A stretch of DNA of 64,000 nucleotides. Origin: Paenibacillus nasutitermitis. GTDB lineage: Bacteria; Bacillota; Bacilli; Paenibacillales; Paenibacillaceae. Below, piece after piece: positions 27,852-36,112 of the stretch. The stretch covers positions 1,550,001 to 1,614,000 of the forward strand of contig NZ_BMHP01000001.1 of the NCBI RefSeq assembly GCF_014641075.1, read 5' to 3'. The translations under genes and the position numbers were made by a program. Position 1 is the stretch's first letter; every line of letters begins with the position of its first letter. Under the pieces are notes generated by a model that saw only the letters and a list, made by a program, of their open reading frames with translations, did no database searches and was not told the DNA's origin.

Positions 27852-29240
27852 TCAGCTCCAGAGCCGGTCATTGGAATAAAACTTGTTCCAGTTGTCCGTC
27901 GGTTCCCACAACCCCGAAATATCCGGGTGAAGATGCTGGGCGAGCAGCTCGTCGTTAAGATCGTCGATTCCTAGCCCAGGCGCGTCGGTGATCGTAATGA
28001 ACCCGCTCTGCACCAGCTTCTTGGGCAGCCTGCTGCTGATAATAATATCATCCCACCATTCAACTTCGCAGGAGTGGTACTCGAGGGCAAGAAAATTCTC
28101 CGTCGCCGCGGCAACATGAGCGGCCGCAAGGCAGGCAATGGGGCTTTCCGCCATATGGATGGCCATCGCAACTCCGTAGTCCTGGGCCATATCGCCGATT
28201 TTCTTGGTTTCCAGAATGCCGCCTGTCGTCAACACATCAGGATGAATGACAGACACGCCACCGGCCTCCAGCAGAGGACGAAAATTTTCCTTCAAATAAA
28301 TATCCTCGCCTGTGCATATCGGAGTGGTCACTGCACGCGATAATCTCGCATATTGCTCTGTATACTGCCAAGGAATCATATCCTCCATCCAGGCCAGATT
28401 GAATTTGTCCACGCGTCTTCCAAGCTTAATGCAATCCTCCAGACCGATATGTCCGAAGTGGTCAACGGCAAGCGGAACCTGGTAGCCGATCACGGAGCGT
28501 ACATCAGCCACATACTGTTCCAGCATATCCAGTCCTTTCTCCGTTACATGAATGCCGGTGAAAGGATGCGGGATATTATAGATATCGTAATGGCGGTTCG
28601 TGATATCGCGAATCTGCTCATCGGTCATACCATCGAAATTCTGGTTATAGCGGTTTTTGGATTTTTCCCTCATCTCTTCAAGGAAACCGATTGGTGCGCT
28701 GAGCGTACCGGGCTCATTGATGATTTGGCCGATCCCAAGGTCCATCTTCAGGAAAGTGAAGCCCATATCCATCCGTTTCCTGAGCGCTTCTCCCATGGCT
28801 TTGCCGGTATCCTTGCCGACGACCTCCGTATCGCAATACATGCGGATCTTGTCCCGGAATTTACCTCCCAGCATCTGATAGACGGGTACGCCGTAAGCTT
28901 TGCCGGCAAGATCCCACAGCGCGATTTCAAGACCGCTCACACCGCCTCCTTGACGGGAGTGGCCGCCAAACTGCTTGATGCGCCGGAACAGCTTGTCAAT
29001 ATTGCAGGGATTTTCGCCGAGCAGCCTGCTTTTGATCATTTGCGCATAGACTTTATCTGCACCGTCGCGTACCTCGCCAAAGCCGACCAGCCCCTGATTG
29101 GTAAACACCTTAATCAGGCTGCTGTGAAAAGGACCGCCGACAATATCGGTGAAACGGATATCGGTGATGCGAAGCTCGGATGGACTTGAATGCGTATGGA
29201 CGTGGGCAAGCGTTTCTTCAAAAGCTTGTTTGTCAATCAT
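27852..29240 (-). CDS. Enolase-superfamily sugar-acid dehydratase (mandelate racemase/MLE family)
   Basis: A 462-residue protein of the mandelate racemase/muconate lactonizing group. An N-terminal capping domain (residues ~20-140) is followed by the barrel: FLKMDLG near residue 164, the metal-ligand candidates D in AVDHFG (~260), E in WMED (~284) and E in TGED (~310), then IHPDVLTTGG and AIHMAESP with candidate catalytic histidines. The architecture fits aldonate or aldarate dehydratases acting on compounds such as galactonate, but the substrate is not readable. About 60 residues around FDGMTDEQIRDI form an insertion within the barrel. It is the last gene of a minus-strand operon with two SDR genes. 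Confidence 0.83.
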   Translation of the reverse strand: MIDKQAFEETLAHVHTHSSPSELRITDIRFTDIVGGPFHSSLIKVFTNQGLVGFGEVRDGADKVYAQMIKSRLLGENPCNIDKLFRRIKQFGGHSRQGGGVSGLEIALWDLAGKAYGVPVYQMLGGKFRDKIRMYCDTEVVGKDTGKAMGEALRKRMDMGFTFLKMDLGIGQIINEPGTLSAPIGFLEEMREKSKNRYNQNFDGMTDEQIRDITNRHYDIYNIPHPFTGIHVTEKGLDMLEQYVADVRSVIGYQVPLAVDHFGHIGLEDCIKLGRRVDKFNLAWMEDMIPWQYTEQYARLSRAVTTPICTGEDIYLKENFRPLLEAGGVSVIHPDVLTTGGILETKKIGDMAQDYGVAMAIHMAESPIACLAAAHVAAATENFLALEYHSCEVEWWDDIIISSRLPKKLVQSGFITITDAPGLGIDDLNDELLAQHLHPDISGLWEPTDNWNKFYSNDRLWS

Positions 29241-29276
29241 ATCATTCCACTCCTTGATTAATGGATTCCGGCAAGC

Positions 29277-30047
29277 TTACAGCAGCATGCTGGCGCCGTC
29301 CAGCCGGATGGCCGCGCCGGAGATGAATTCGCTTTCATCGGATGCGAGAAAACAGACCAGTTGGGCGACATCATGCGGTTTTCCTACCCGGCCGAGCGGA
29401 AACTTCATACGGATGTCTTCCGTTCTGGATCTGGCCGCGCCTGTTTCGCCGGAGGATGTTCTGACTTTGAATTTCCCTACGTCGACCGCTCCAGGCTCAA
29501 TCGTATTGACTGTAATGCCGTATCGTCCCAGTTCAATGGCGCATTCGCGGCCAAGCATGCGGATTCCGCCTTTGGTCATGGCATAGACGGCATCGAAATC
29601 CGTGGGACGTTTGGCATGAACGGATGAAATATTAATAATGCGCCCGGTTTTCTTGGCTTTCATATGCGGGACGACGGCCTGAATGCACTGCCAGTATCCT
29701 TTGAGATTGATGTGCATCATGGTGTCGAAAGTGGCTTCCGTATGATCGAAGAAACCGTAATTCAACTGCAAAGCGGCATTGTTGACAAGAATATCAATTG
29801 TGCCATAACGGCCGATAACCTCCTGAACCATGACGTCAATTTCTTTTTTATGTGCAACGTTGCCCTGGACTACAAAAGCCTGCCCGCCAAAGGCATGAAT
29901 TTGCTGCAGGGTATCAAGTGCGCCGGCACTGCTCTGATTATAATGCACGGCTACTTTTGCCCCGCGCCGGGCCAGTTCAATGGCGATGCCTTTGCCAATT
30001 CCCGTTCCTGCGCCGGTGACAAGTGCCGTTTTTTCTGCTAGTCTCAT
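29277..30047 (-). CDS. SDR family NAD(P)-dependent oxidoreductase
   Basis: A 256-residue classical short-chain dehydrogenase. The coenzyme motif TGAGTGIGKGIA is at residues ~11-22, NNAA at ~90, the catalytic serine in INISS and the YAMTKGG Tyr/Lys pair near residues 155-160, then the PG motif. The C-terminus GAAIRLDGASML is typical of glucose/gluconate-dehydrogenase-like SDRs. It would oxidise or reduce a sugar or sugar acid, fitting its operon with the enolase-superfamily dehydratase (36-bp gap) and a second SDR (19-bp gap). GGTGGTG precedes the ATG. Confidence 0.9.
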   Translation of the reverse strand: MRLAEKTALVTGAGTGIGKGIAIELARRGAKVAVHYNQSSAGALDTLQQIHAFGGQAFVVQGNVAHKKEIDVMVQEVIGRYGTIDILVNNAALQLNYGFFDHTEATFDTMMHINLKGYWQCIQAVVPHMKAKKTGRIINISSVHAKRPTDFDAVYAMTKGGIRMLGRECAIELGRYGITVNTIEPGAVDVGKFKVRTSSGETGAARSRTEDIRMKFPLGRVGKPHDVAQLVCFLASDESEFISGAAIRLDGASMLL

Positions 30048-30066
30048 TCGTCACCACCTTTACCAG

Positions 30067-30849
30067 TCATAGCGGCCGTTTCATTTTATGATCCATGTAG
30101 TGAAGCAGAAAACCGCCGTCAAGGCGAATATCGGTACCATTAATATAACGCGCTTCATCAGAGACAAGGTATAGAACAAGATGAGCCAGGTCTTCATAGC
30201 TCCCGGGCTGATCGCTTGGGATTTTTCTTTCATAGCTGTCATAGAGGGCAGAGAGCCCACTTATGAAACGGTCCGGATTTTCTTTCATGGGACCAAGCTC
30301 GATCGTATTGACCTGTACACCGTGTCGGCCAAGCTCCAATGCGGCTTCTTTGGAGAGCATCTTAATCGCCCCCTTGGAGGCGCTGTAGGCAAAGGTGGTA
30401 CCGGTCGGCTTCTCGGCATGAATGGAGGAAATATAAATGATTTTCCCGTTTTGGTTCCCGATCATCTGACGGCCGACCGTCTGTGTACAAATAAATGCAG
30501 ATTTGGCATTGGCATTAATGATCTCAAGGAAAATATTCTCTTCGCAGGTTTCAGCAAGCGCAGGCTTCAACAGGTCATTGTTGTGAATGAGCACATCGAC
30601 CTTTCCCAATGTCAGATTAGCCTGATCGAGAACTTCTGCTACCTCGTTGCTCCGGCACAGATTCCGTTGAACGACAAATATTTCCGAGCCGGCCGTACGG
30701 GCCTTTACAAGCTCTGCTTCAAGGAGGGAGCCATTCGATTCGCTGTTCAAAATGAAATGAGCGCCTTCCCCCGATAGCCGGTTCACCAGAGCTTTTCCAG
30801 AAAAGCTGTCCGCATCTGTAATAAAAATCACTTTATTGCGCAGTTTCAT
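30067..30849 (-). CDS. Divergent SDR family protein
   Basis: A 260-residue short-chain dehydrogenase homologue, first gene of the minus-strand operon, with GGAGGGG before its ATG. The catalytic part is intact (IISSIHA-type serine region, YSASKGA Tyr/Lys near residue 158, VNTIELGP). The coenzyme motif is not: where TGxxxGIG is expected it reads TDADSFSGKA at residues ~11-20, and the NNAG motif is HNNDL. It may bind its cofactor differently, or act as a partner of the canonical SDR encoded next. The sequence is otherwise close to its neighbour, suggesting duplication and divergence. Confidence 0.82.
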   Translation of the reverse strand: MKLRNKVIFITDADSFSGKALVNRLSGEGAHFILNSESNGSLLEAELVKARTAGSEIFVVQRNLCRSNEVAEVLDQANLTLGKVDVLIHNNDLLKPALAETCEENIFLEIINANAKSAFICTQTVGRQMIGNQNGKIIYISSIHAEKPTGTTFAYSASKGAIKMLSKEAALELGRHGVQVNTIELGPMKENPDRFISGLSALYDSYERKIPSDQPGSYEDLAHLVLYLVSDEARYINGTDIRLDGGFLLHYMDHKMKRPL

Positions 30850-31029
30850 AGATCCCCTCCGAGCGCCATTCGTGAAATGGCAATTGGCCTTTTCAACTTA
30901 ATCTTATTGAACCAGGCAGGGGGTGGCGATGCCGTAAAGTTATGATTTTGTTTGTTTTTTTTGAAATCTGACCGACCACGCAAGGATGGCCGGCCAGATT
31001 ATTGTGAGGAGGAGCAGAGTGGTCGGGAC

Positions 31030-32067
31030 TTAAGGGGTCTCCATCTTATCACGGATTCGGGTCCATTCCGCCAGCAGCTGTTCCAGTTTATCGACCAGCA
31101 GCTTGACATCACTTCGGAGCTTCTCTTGATCCCCGGCAGTAATCCTGTCTGAAGCGGGAATGGCATCCCCCGGAAGCGGCTCGAATGCCGGCAGGGCGCC
31201 GAGAAGCAGCTGCAGCCGCGATTCCAGGATGGATTGCTTAGCAGCTACTGGAGCTGGATCAGGAACGGGAGCAGGGGACGCGGGGCCGGAGGTTTCTTTC
31301 CCGGCTTTAATTTTAGTTTCTACAGCCGGTATAGGCTCGGCCGGCTTGGCCCGCTGCGCTTTGCTTTGTTCGCGCGATGACCAGGTCTCAAGCAGTTCAT
31401 GGCCGGATTTATACAGCAGCTTGTCCTTGGTCGCTGCGGAGAGCTCCTTATCCTTGAACAGGCGGGCGATCTTCTTGACATCGCTGACAGGCAGTTCGTC
31501 CCTTGCTGCGATAAGTGCCAGAGGATCACGGTGTTCCAGCGGCAAATCCTTCAGCGGGAGCAGTTGATCCTCTGTCAGCTTGTCTTTCCTGATTTCGGTT
31601 CCACTGCCAATCAGTTTTTTGACGGCTTTGCCAAATTTCAGCAGCTCGATTTTATTTTTAATATACGATTCCGGCTTGCCAAGCTTGCTTGAGAGATATT
31701 TGGTTGAGCTGCTGAATCTCGGATCGTTCAACAATTTATGGAAGGCATCTGCTTCCTCGATCGGGGAGAAGCCTTCTCTCGTTAAATTTTCGGCGATTTG
31801 CTCCAGATAGATTTCCATTTCATCTGTAACGGTAGACACGATGCAGGGAATGGCGGCCAGATTCAGGGTTTGGCAGGCTTTATATCTCCGGTTGCCGTAT
31901 ATGATTTTGTATCGTCCGTCCGGGGTCGTCCTGACTTTAATAGGAGAGAGCAAGCCAAGCTCTTCAATGCTTTTCATTAATTCCTGCAGGGCTTCCTCAT
32001 CAAATTGGTATCTCGGTTGATCCGTATCCTCATCAATTAAATGCGTGGGTATTTCAGCAATATCCAT
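31030..32067 (-). CDS. ParB/RepB/Spo0J-like DNA-binding protein, orphan
   Basis: A 345-residue protein. The N-terminal ParB nuclease-like (CTP-binding) domain spans residues ~1-95 with DTDQPRYQFDEEALQELMKS and the GNRRYKAC box. A KorB/ParB-type HTH follows (ENLTREGFSPIEEADAFHKLL, SSKLGKPESYIKNKIELL), then a Pro/Ala-rich linker (residues ~260-290) and a helical C-terminus. The ATG at 32067 is preferred because GGGAG lies 8 bp upstream; an ATG five codons earlier lacks a site. No parA gene or perfect parS sequence was seen nearby, so a chromosome-segregation role is doubtful. It may be a Noc-like or regulatory homologue. Confidence 0.82.
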   Translation of the reverse strand: MDIAEIPTHLIDEDTDQPRYQFDEEALQELMKSIEELGLLSPIKVRTTPDGRYKIIYGNRRYKACQTLNLAAIPCIVSTVTDEMEIYLEQIAENLTREGFSPIEEADAFHKLLNDPRFSSSTKYLSSKLGKPESYIKNKIELLKFGKAVKKLIGSGTEIRKDKLTEDQLLPLKDLPLEHRDPLALIAARDELPVSDVKKIARLFKDKELSAATKDKLLYKSGHELLETWSSREQSKAQRAKPAEPIPAVETKIKAGKETSGPASPAPVPDPAPVAAKQSILESRLQLLLGALPAFEPLPGDAIPASDRITAGDQEKLRSDVKLLVDKLEQLLAEWTRIRDKMETP

Positions 32068-32334
32068 ATGAATAGCTCCCATCCTTGAATTCTTCCGCCT
32101 ACTTGCCGCTTAGGTGGACATAAGTATTATATACCACGTTTCAAGAGATGGCATAGGCGCGAAGGAGGAGGGAGGCTTGAATAGACTCATTTGTTCCTTG
32201 GAAAGCAGTGGCTTGCTTCTTTTCCTATATACACGTAATATAGAGAAGTTTGGCATGCGCGGCTTGATCTTAGAGAAGATGCAAATCGCATCGCTTTAGC
32301 TTGTGTGGGACATGCAGAACTTATTCTGGTGCCG
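32068..32334. other. Intergenic region between the ParB-like and azoreductase genes
   Basis: With the terminator at 32335-32375 this makes a 329-bp gap. It should hold the promoter of the minus-strand ParB-like gene; no convincing promoter motif, RNA or coding frame was seen. Confidence 0.3.
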
Positions 32335-32375
32335 CAGGAAAAAGAAAAAGCCGTACCCTCAATAAAGGATACGGC
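32335..32375 (-). terminator. Rho-independent terminator of the azoreductase gene
   Basis: On the minus strand the stem GCCGTATCCT / AGGGTACGGC (one G-U pair) is followed by TTTTTCTTT. It lies about 20 bp beyond the azoreductase stop. Confidence 0.8.
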
Positions 32376-32396
32376 CATTCGGATGGAAGAAGTGAA

Positions 32397-33023
32397 TTAA
32401 AAAGTTGCAGCCAGTTTGGAAGCTTTGTCCAAACCTTCCTGTATGATCGAATCTGAGCGGTCTGGGAATTGATTATGACCTTCAACCACAATGACTTCCG
32501 GGTTTTGAATGCCCCAGAATGCAAGTGTGTTTTTCACGTAGTTCAGCGACATTTCATGACCGGTCATAGGTCCTTCGCTATATACGCCGCCGCGTGCCTG
32601 AAGGAGCGTGATTTTTTTGTCGCCTAACAATCCGACTGGACCTTCAGCGGTATATTTGAACGTTTTGCCTGCTTGATTCAGATAGAAAAGATAAGTCAGC
32701 AGTTGGGCTGGAATTGTGAAGTTCCACAGCGGGAATGCGAATACGACTTTATCGGCCCCAAGAAATTGATCGAGGTACGTATTTGCCAAATCTGCGGCTT
32801 TCTGCTCCTCTGGCGTTACCTCAATGCCTTTGGCAAGTTTGAAAAGTCCGCCAAGCATGTCGTTGTCATAATAAGGAAGATCGGCTTCAAAAAGATTCAA
32901 TTCGGTAACGATATCCTCCGGATTGTTTTCTTTATAGGACTTAAGAAAGCTCTCGTAGAGCTTGACTGTGACAGATTGATCAGACGGACGGTTGTTTGCT
33001 TTTACAAATAATACTTGTGACAT
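32397..33023 (-). CDS. azoR: FMN-dependent NADH-azoreductase
   Basis: A 208-residue flavodoxin-like quinone/azo reductase that reduces azo bonds or quinones with NADH using FMN. Visible: the N-terminal LFVKANNRPSDQSVTVKL (phosphate loop for FMN), VFAFPLWNFTIPAQLLTYL near residues 95-113 and LLQARGGVYSEGP near 145. The ATG at 33023 is preferred: GGAGG lies about 11 bp upstream and the residues before it come from the ribosome site. It is a single gene with its own terminator and no evident link to the carbohydrate genes. Confidence 0.9.
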   Translation of the reverse strand: MSQVLFVKANNRPSDQSVTVKLYESFLKSYKENNPEDIVTELNLFEADLPYYDNDMLGGLFKLAKGIEVTPEEQKAADLANTYLDQFLGADKVVFAFPLWNFTIPAQLLTYLFYLNQAGKTFKYTAEGPVGLLGDKKITLLQARGGVYSEGPMTGHEMSLNYVKNTLAFWGIQNPEVIVVEGHNQFPDRSDSIIQEGLDKASKLAATF

Positions 33024-33190
33024 TTTTTTCTGCGCCTCCAATGTTCTAATGTAATTAACTCACAAAATTATAGTAACACAATTTTGGGTGAAATCAAACG
33101 ATAAGTTTTGGAAACTCAGAAAAAGTGTATGCATCAAGGTGGTTGTCATTGTTTTTCCTAATGGGAATGGATTTTATACAACCTCATATT

Positions 33191-33196
33191 TATAAT
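33191..33196 (+). promoter_or_regulatory. Candidate -10 box of the HPr kinase-like gene
   Basis: TATAAT lies 37 bp before the ATG in an AT-rich stretch. TGGATT 17 bp upstream is only a poor -35. Confidence 0.4.
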
Positions 33197-33233
33197 AGAA
33201 ATCATAGAATTCAAGAATGCTAGGGGGAAGGAA

Positions 33234-34142
33234 ATGAAGTCCGTTACCGTTAAGAATTTAATCGATTTATTTAAACTGGAGGTATTGATTGGCAACGAGC
33301 ATATAGGCAGAGTCATTACCCGCTCCAGAGCGCATCGCCCGGGACTTGAGTTTGTGGGATATTTTGATTTCTTCCCGATGGAGCGTGTTCAGGTGCTTGG
33401 CAAGAAGGAAATCAATTATTTGCACAAGCTGACAGAAGAGGAAAGAAACCATCATATCGGCAATATCGTCAAATATCATCCGCCTTGTTTTGTGGTTGCG
33501 GCCAATCAGGAAGGCCTGAAGTATCTGATGAAATATTGCGAACAGGAAGGCATTCCGCTGCTTCGGACCGCCGAACCTACGACGGAATTCATCAACAAAC
33601 TGGATATGTACCTGATTCAGGCATTAGCGCCGGAAATGGCTATCCATGGGGTGTGCGTGAATGTATCCGGAATCGGTATTCTGCTTCGGGGCAAGTCAGG
33701 GATCGGCAAAAGCGAGACGGCCCATACTCTGATCCATCGCGGGCACCGCCTGGTCGCCGACGATGTGGTGACGCTTAAGAAGCTTGGGCCTAACACGCTT
33801 TTGGGCACTCATAATGAATCCACTAGAGAATTTCTGGCTCTGCGCAGCATCGGTCTGGTTAACGTGGTCCGTTTGTATGGACGCAAAGCTTTTCAGGAGC
33901 AATCGCGCATTGTGCTTGATATCGAACTGACCCATTGGAAGGACCAGGCGCTTAACAATGATTTGGAGCTTGAGCCGAAATTCTCGGACTATTTGGATGT
34001 GCGCATTCCATATATTGAAATCCAACTGCAGCCTGGACGGGATGTGGCGAGTTTGATCGAAGCGGCTGCCAACAACTGGTATTTGAAGCAGCAGGGCTAT
34101 AGCGCTGCCGAAGAATTCATGAAGCGGCTGCAGAACGAATAG
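33234..34142 (+). CDS. hprK: HPr kinase/phosphorylase homologue (divergent paralogue)
   Basis: A 302-residue full-length homologue of the Bacillota HPr(Ser46) kinase/phosphorylase, the sensor enzyme of carbon catabolite repression. The N-terminal domain has RPGLEFVGYFDFFPMERVQVLG. The catalytic domain keeps the histidine in AIHGV (~139), the P-loop GKSGIGKS (~153-160) and HRLVADD. The second signature, normally EIRGLGIINV, is changed to ALRSIGLVNV (~201). Canonical hprK usually sits with lgt and ppaX; here it stands apart, next to a sugar isomerase-like gene. It may be a specialised paralogue acting on HPr or Crh, or have altered activity. GGGGGAAGG precedes the ATG. Confidence 0.85.
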   Translation: MKSVTVKNLIDLFKLEVLIGNEHIGRVITRSRAHRPGLEFVGYFDFFPMERVQVLGKKEINYLHKLTEEERNHHIGNIVKYHPPCFVVAANQEGLKYLMKYCEQEGIPLLRTAEPTTEFINKLDMYLIQALAPEMAIHGVCVNVSGIGILLRGKSGIGKSETAHTLIHRGHRLVADDVVTLKKLGPNTLLGTHNESTREFLALRSIGLVNVVRLYGRKAFQEQSRIVLDIELTHWKDQALNNDLELEPKFSDYLDVRIPYIEIQLQPGRDVASLIEAAANNWYLKQQGYSAAEEFMKRLQNE

Positions 34143-34209
34143 CATGCGACATGGTTTAACAATGCGAATTAAGCCTTAAATTCTCTAAATGGACGGGGAG
34201 GATGCAAAA

Positions 34210-35049
34210 ATGAATCTTAGTATTTGCTCATTCAGTTTCCACCGATTGCTCGCTGCGGGTAAACAGGATATGTTTCAATATATCAAAGACAGCAAAAATC
34301 TGTGCTGCACGCATCTGGAGCCTTGGAACGCTCATTTGTCCAGAATCGATCAGGGTCAGGAGGTCCTGCATGCGGGTTCCAATCCCCGCATGTCCCATCA
34401 TCTGACGGCCATGGACGATAATTATCTGGACGAGGTCAAACAAGCGGCCGATGAAGCGGGCCTCGCATTCGGCTGCATTGCTGTGGACGGTGCCCATATC
34501 TATGAAGAGAACGAAGAAGACAGAGCGCGAAACCGGGCTAAGGCATACCGGTGGATTTCGATCGCGGAGCGGTTATCCGCTGCCCAAATCCGGATTGATT
34601 CCGGTGGAGGGGATGAATTTGACGAGCGGAGCTTTGAAATTATCATAGAAGGTTACGAGGACATTATACGGCGTGCGGCCGAGTCCGGCATTCAGGTTGT
34701 TGTGGAGAATCATTGGGGGCCAACCCGCTTTCCGGACAATGTCGTGAAGCTCAAGGAAGCACTGCCCAAGCTGGGATTGCTGCTGGATTCGTGGAATTGG
34801 GCGCCGGGCAAACAGGCCGAGGGCTGGTTGAAATGCGCCAAATATGCCACCGCCACGCATATTAAGACGTTTCATTTTACGGAAGACGGCCAGGAACTTA
34901 CGCAAAATATTCCAGCGTTCATTCATCTGCTTCAAGAGCACGGTTTTGATGGCATTTGGGGCATCGAGAGTGTTCCGGCTAATCTCGATGAGATCGAAGG
35001 GGCACGCAAAACGGTAGAGTTGATCAAGCGCACTTTAAAACAACAATGA
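34210..35049 (+). CDS. Sugar phosphate isomerase/epimerase family (AP endonuclease 2 TIM barrel)
   Basis: A 279-residue TIM-barrel protein of the xylose-isomerase-like superfamily. Candidate metal-binding residues are visible in the acidic/histidine motifs QVVVENHWGP near residue 165, LGLLLDSWNWAPG near 192, THIKTFHF near 218 and WGIESVP near 257. It would isomerise or epimerise a sugar, substrate unknown. The ATG at 34210 is chosen because GGGGAGG lies upstream; the frame also begins at 34189. It follows the HPr kinase-like gene after 67 bp and precedes the phosphodiester-glycosidase-like gene by 31 bp. Confidence 0.82.
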   Translation: MNLSICSFSFHRLLAAGKQDMFQYIKDSKNLCCTHLEPWNAHLSRIDQGQEVLHAGSNPRMSHHLTAMDDNYLDEVKQAADEAGLAFGCIAVDGAHIYEENEEDRARNRAKAYRWISIAERLSAAQIRIDSGGGDEFDERSFEIIIEGYEDIIRRAAESGIQVVVENHWGPTRFPDNVVKLKEALPKLGLLLDSWNWAPGKQAEGWLKCAKYATATHIKTFHFTEDGQELTQNIPAFIHLLQEHGFDGIWGIESVPANLDEIEGARKTVELIKRTLKQQ

Positions 35050-35080
35050 ATGTACAGGGAAATGAGGCTCTTGGCTAAAG

Positions 35081-35899
35081 ATGAATTCGACTAACCCACG
35101 CTCCCGGAGGCAGATTATCCTTATCGTGGTAGCTGTATTCGGAGGACTGATCTTGTTGTCCGCATTGATTTTCATGCTGCTCCTGAACCGGCTGCAATCG
35201 GATGGCACAAGGACCAGTGTTTCTCATCCTGCCTCCAAATATGAATATATGACAACACGGGCATCCAACGGATTTGAACTTCATAGTTTAAAAAGTCTTC
35301 CCTCCAACGTAACGCTGGAGTTGATTGACAATAATGTAACGTTATCCGATTATTACGGCATCAACGGCGGTTTCTTCTTTGAAGGTGACCTGCTGAGTAT
35401 TGCCGTCGTCAACGGGCACCCGATAGCCGGAAACAAAAAGGAGTACGGCTCGGGTAATGAAAATGTGAAGTACTCCCGTGGAACACTTACCTGGGACGGG
35501 GCCAGTGACAAGCTTAGCGTCCAAGTCGTTGCCAAGGCTGCAGAGCTAAAGGTAACGGACCCTAACCGTTTCTGGGCGCAGGGAGGCATCAGTATGGGAA
35601 TCGGCCGCGACGACAGCTGGGAGCAGCAGGCTGTTCTGGAAAACGCTCCTTTTCCGGAGGAGAACAGGCTTCGTTCTGCTATGGTTTATGATAAGCGCGG
35701 CATGATCTATCTCATTGTGAGCAGCACGAAAGGAACATTGGCGGATTATCGGGACGCGATTCTGGAAACCGTTGGGGATGGACAGCTGGTGGATGGCATA
35801 TTTCTTGACGGAGATGGTTCCTCGCAGCTTCAAGCAGCCGAAACCGTCCTGCCTGGCGATAACCGTCCCGTAGTCCAGATGATCCGTCTGATCAACTGA
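35081..35899 (+). CDS. Membrane-anchored phosphodiester glycosidase family protein (NAGPA domain)
   Basis: A 272-residue protein with one N-terminal membrane helix (residues ~8-30) and an extracellular domain of the phosphodiester glycosidase family, related to the uncovering enzyme that removes N-acetylglucosamine from phosphodiesters. Typical motifs are YGINGGFFFEGD near residue 90 and the C-terminal GIFLDGDGSSQLQ near residue 245. In Bacillota such proteins are thought to act on wall polymers or exopolysaccharide; the substrate here is unknown. It is probably co-transcribed with the upstream isomerase-like gene, and a terminator follows. Confidence 0.82.
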   Translation: MNSTNPRSRRQIILIVVAVFGGLILLSALIFMLLLNRLQSDGTRTSVSHPASKYEYMTTRASNGFELHSLKSLPSNVTLELIDNNVTLSDYYGINGGFFFEGDLLSIAVVNGHPIAGNKKEYGSGNENVKYSRGTLTWDGASDKLSVQVVAKAAELKVTDPNRFWAQGGISMGIGRDDSWEQQAVLENAPFPEENRLRSAMVYDKRGMIYLIVSSTKGTLADYRDAILETVGDGQLVDGIFLDGDGSSQLQAAETVLPGDNRPVVQMIRLIN

Positions 35900-35967
35900 C
35901 AGTCGCAGTGGATTCCAGGACGCACATACTTGCAAAATAGTAAAGTCATCTTATAACTGCAGCTAAT

Positions 35968-36010
35968 AACAGGCCAAATCGTTCTTATAGAGCGAATGAG
36001 CCTGTTTTTT
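35968..36010 (+). terminator. Rho-independent terminator after the NAGPA-domain gene
   Basis: AACAGGC / GCCTGTT arms (35968-35974 with 36000-36006) enclose an inner CGTTCTTATAGAGCG region, with TTTT following. Confidence 0.7.
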
Positions 36011-36048
36011 GAATAACCGCTAATCGGATGCCCGTTATCAGATATTTA

Positions 36049-36077
36049 TTGAGCTTATAGGGCATCCATTGTACAAT
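36049..36077 (+). promoter_or_regulatory. Sigma-A-like promoter of the PH-domain gene
   Basis: TTGAGC (36049-36054) and TACAAT (36072-36077) are separated by exactly 17 bp, 35 bp before the start codon. Confidence 0.65.
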
Positions 36078-36112
36078 AAGGAACATAATATCCAACTTAG
36101 GGAGTTGTTGAG

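Noticed and set aside
28353-29189. 278-residue plus-strand frame antisense to the enolase-superfamily gene
   Set aside because: The minus-strand frame carries all expected metal-site motifs and a good ribosome site; the plus frame has neither.
30968-30997. 10-bp hairpin beyond the ParB-like gene as a terminator
   Set aside because: The stem is good (two G-U pairs) but on the minus strand it is followed by an A-rich stretch, not T.
32068-32160. Possible parS site near the ParB-like gene (CCACGTTTCAAGAG)
   Set aside because: Only part of the parS half-site is present and the palindrome is not completed.
32114-32299. 61-residue frame between the ParB-like and azoreductase genes
   Set aside because: No ribosome binding site, no family and placed where the ParB-like gene's own promoter should be.
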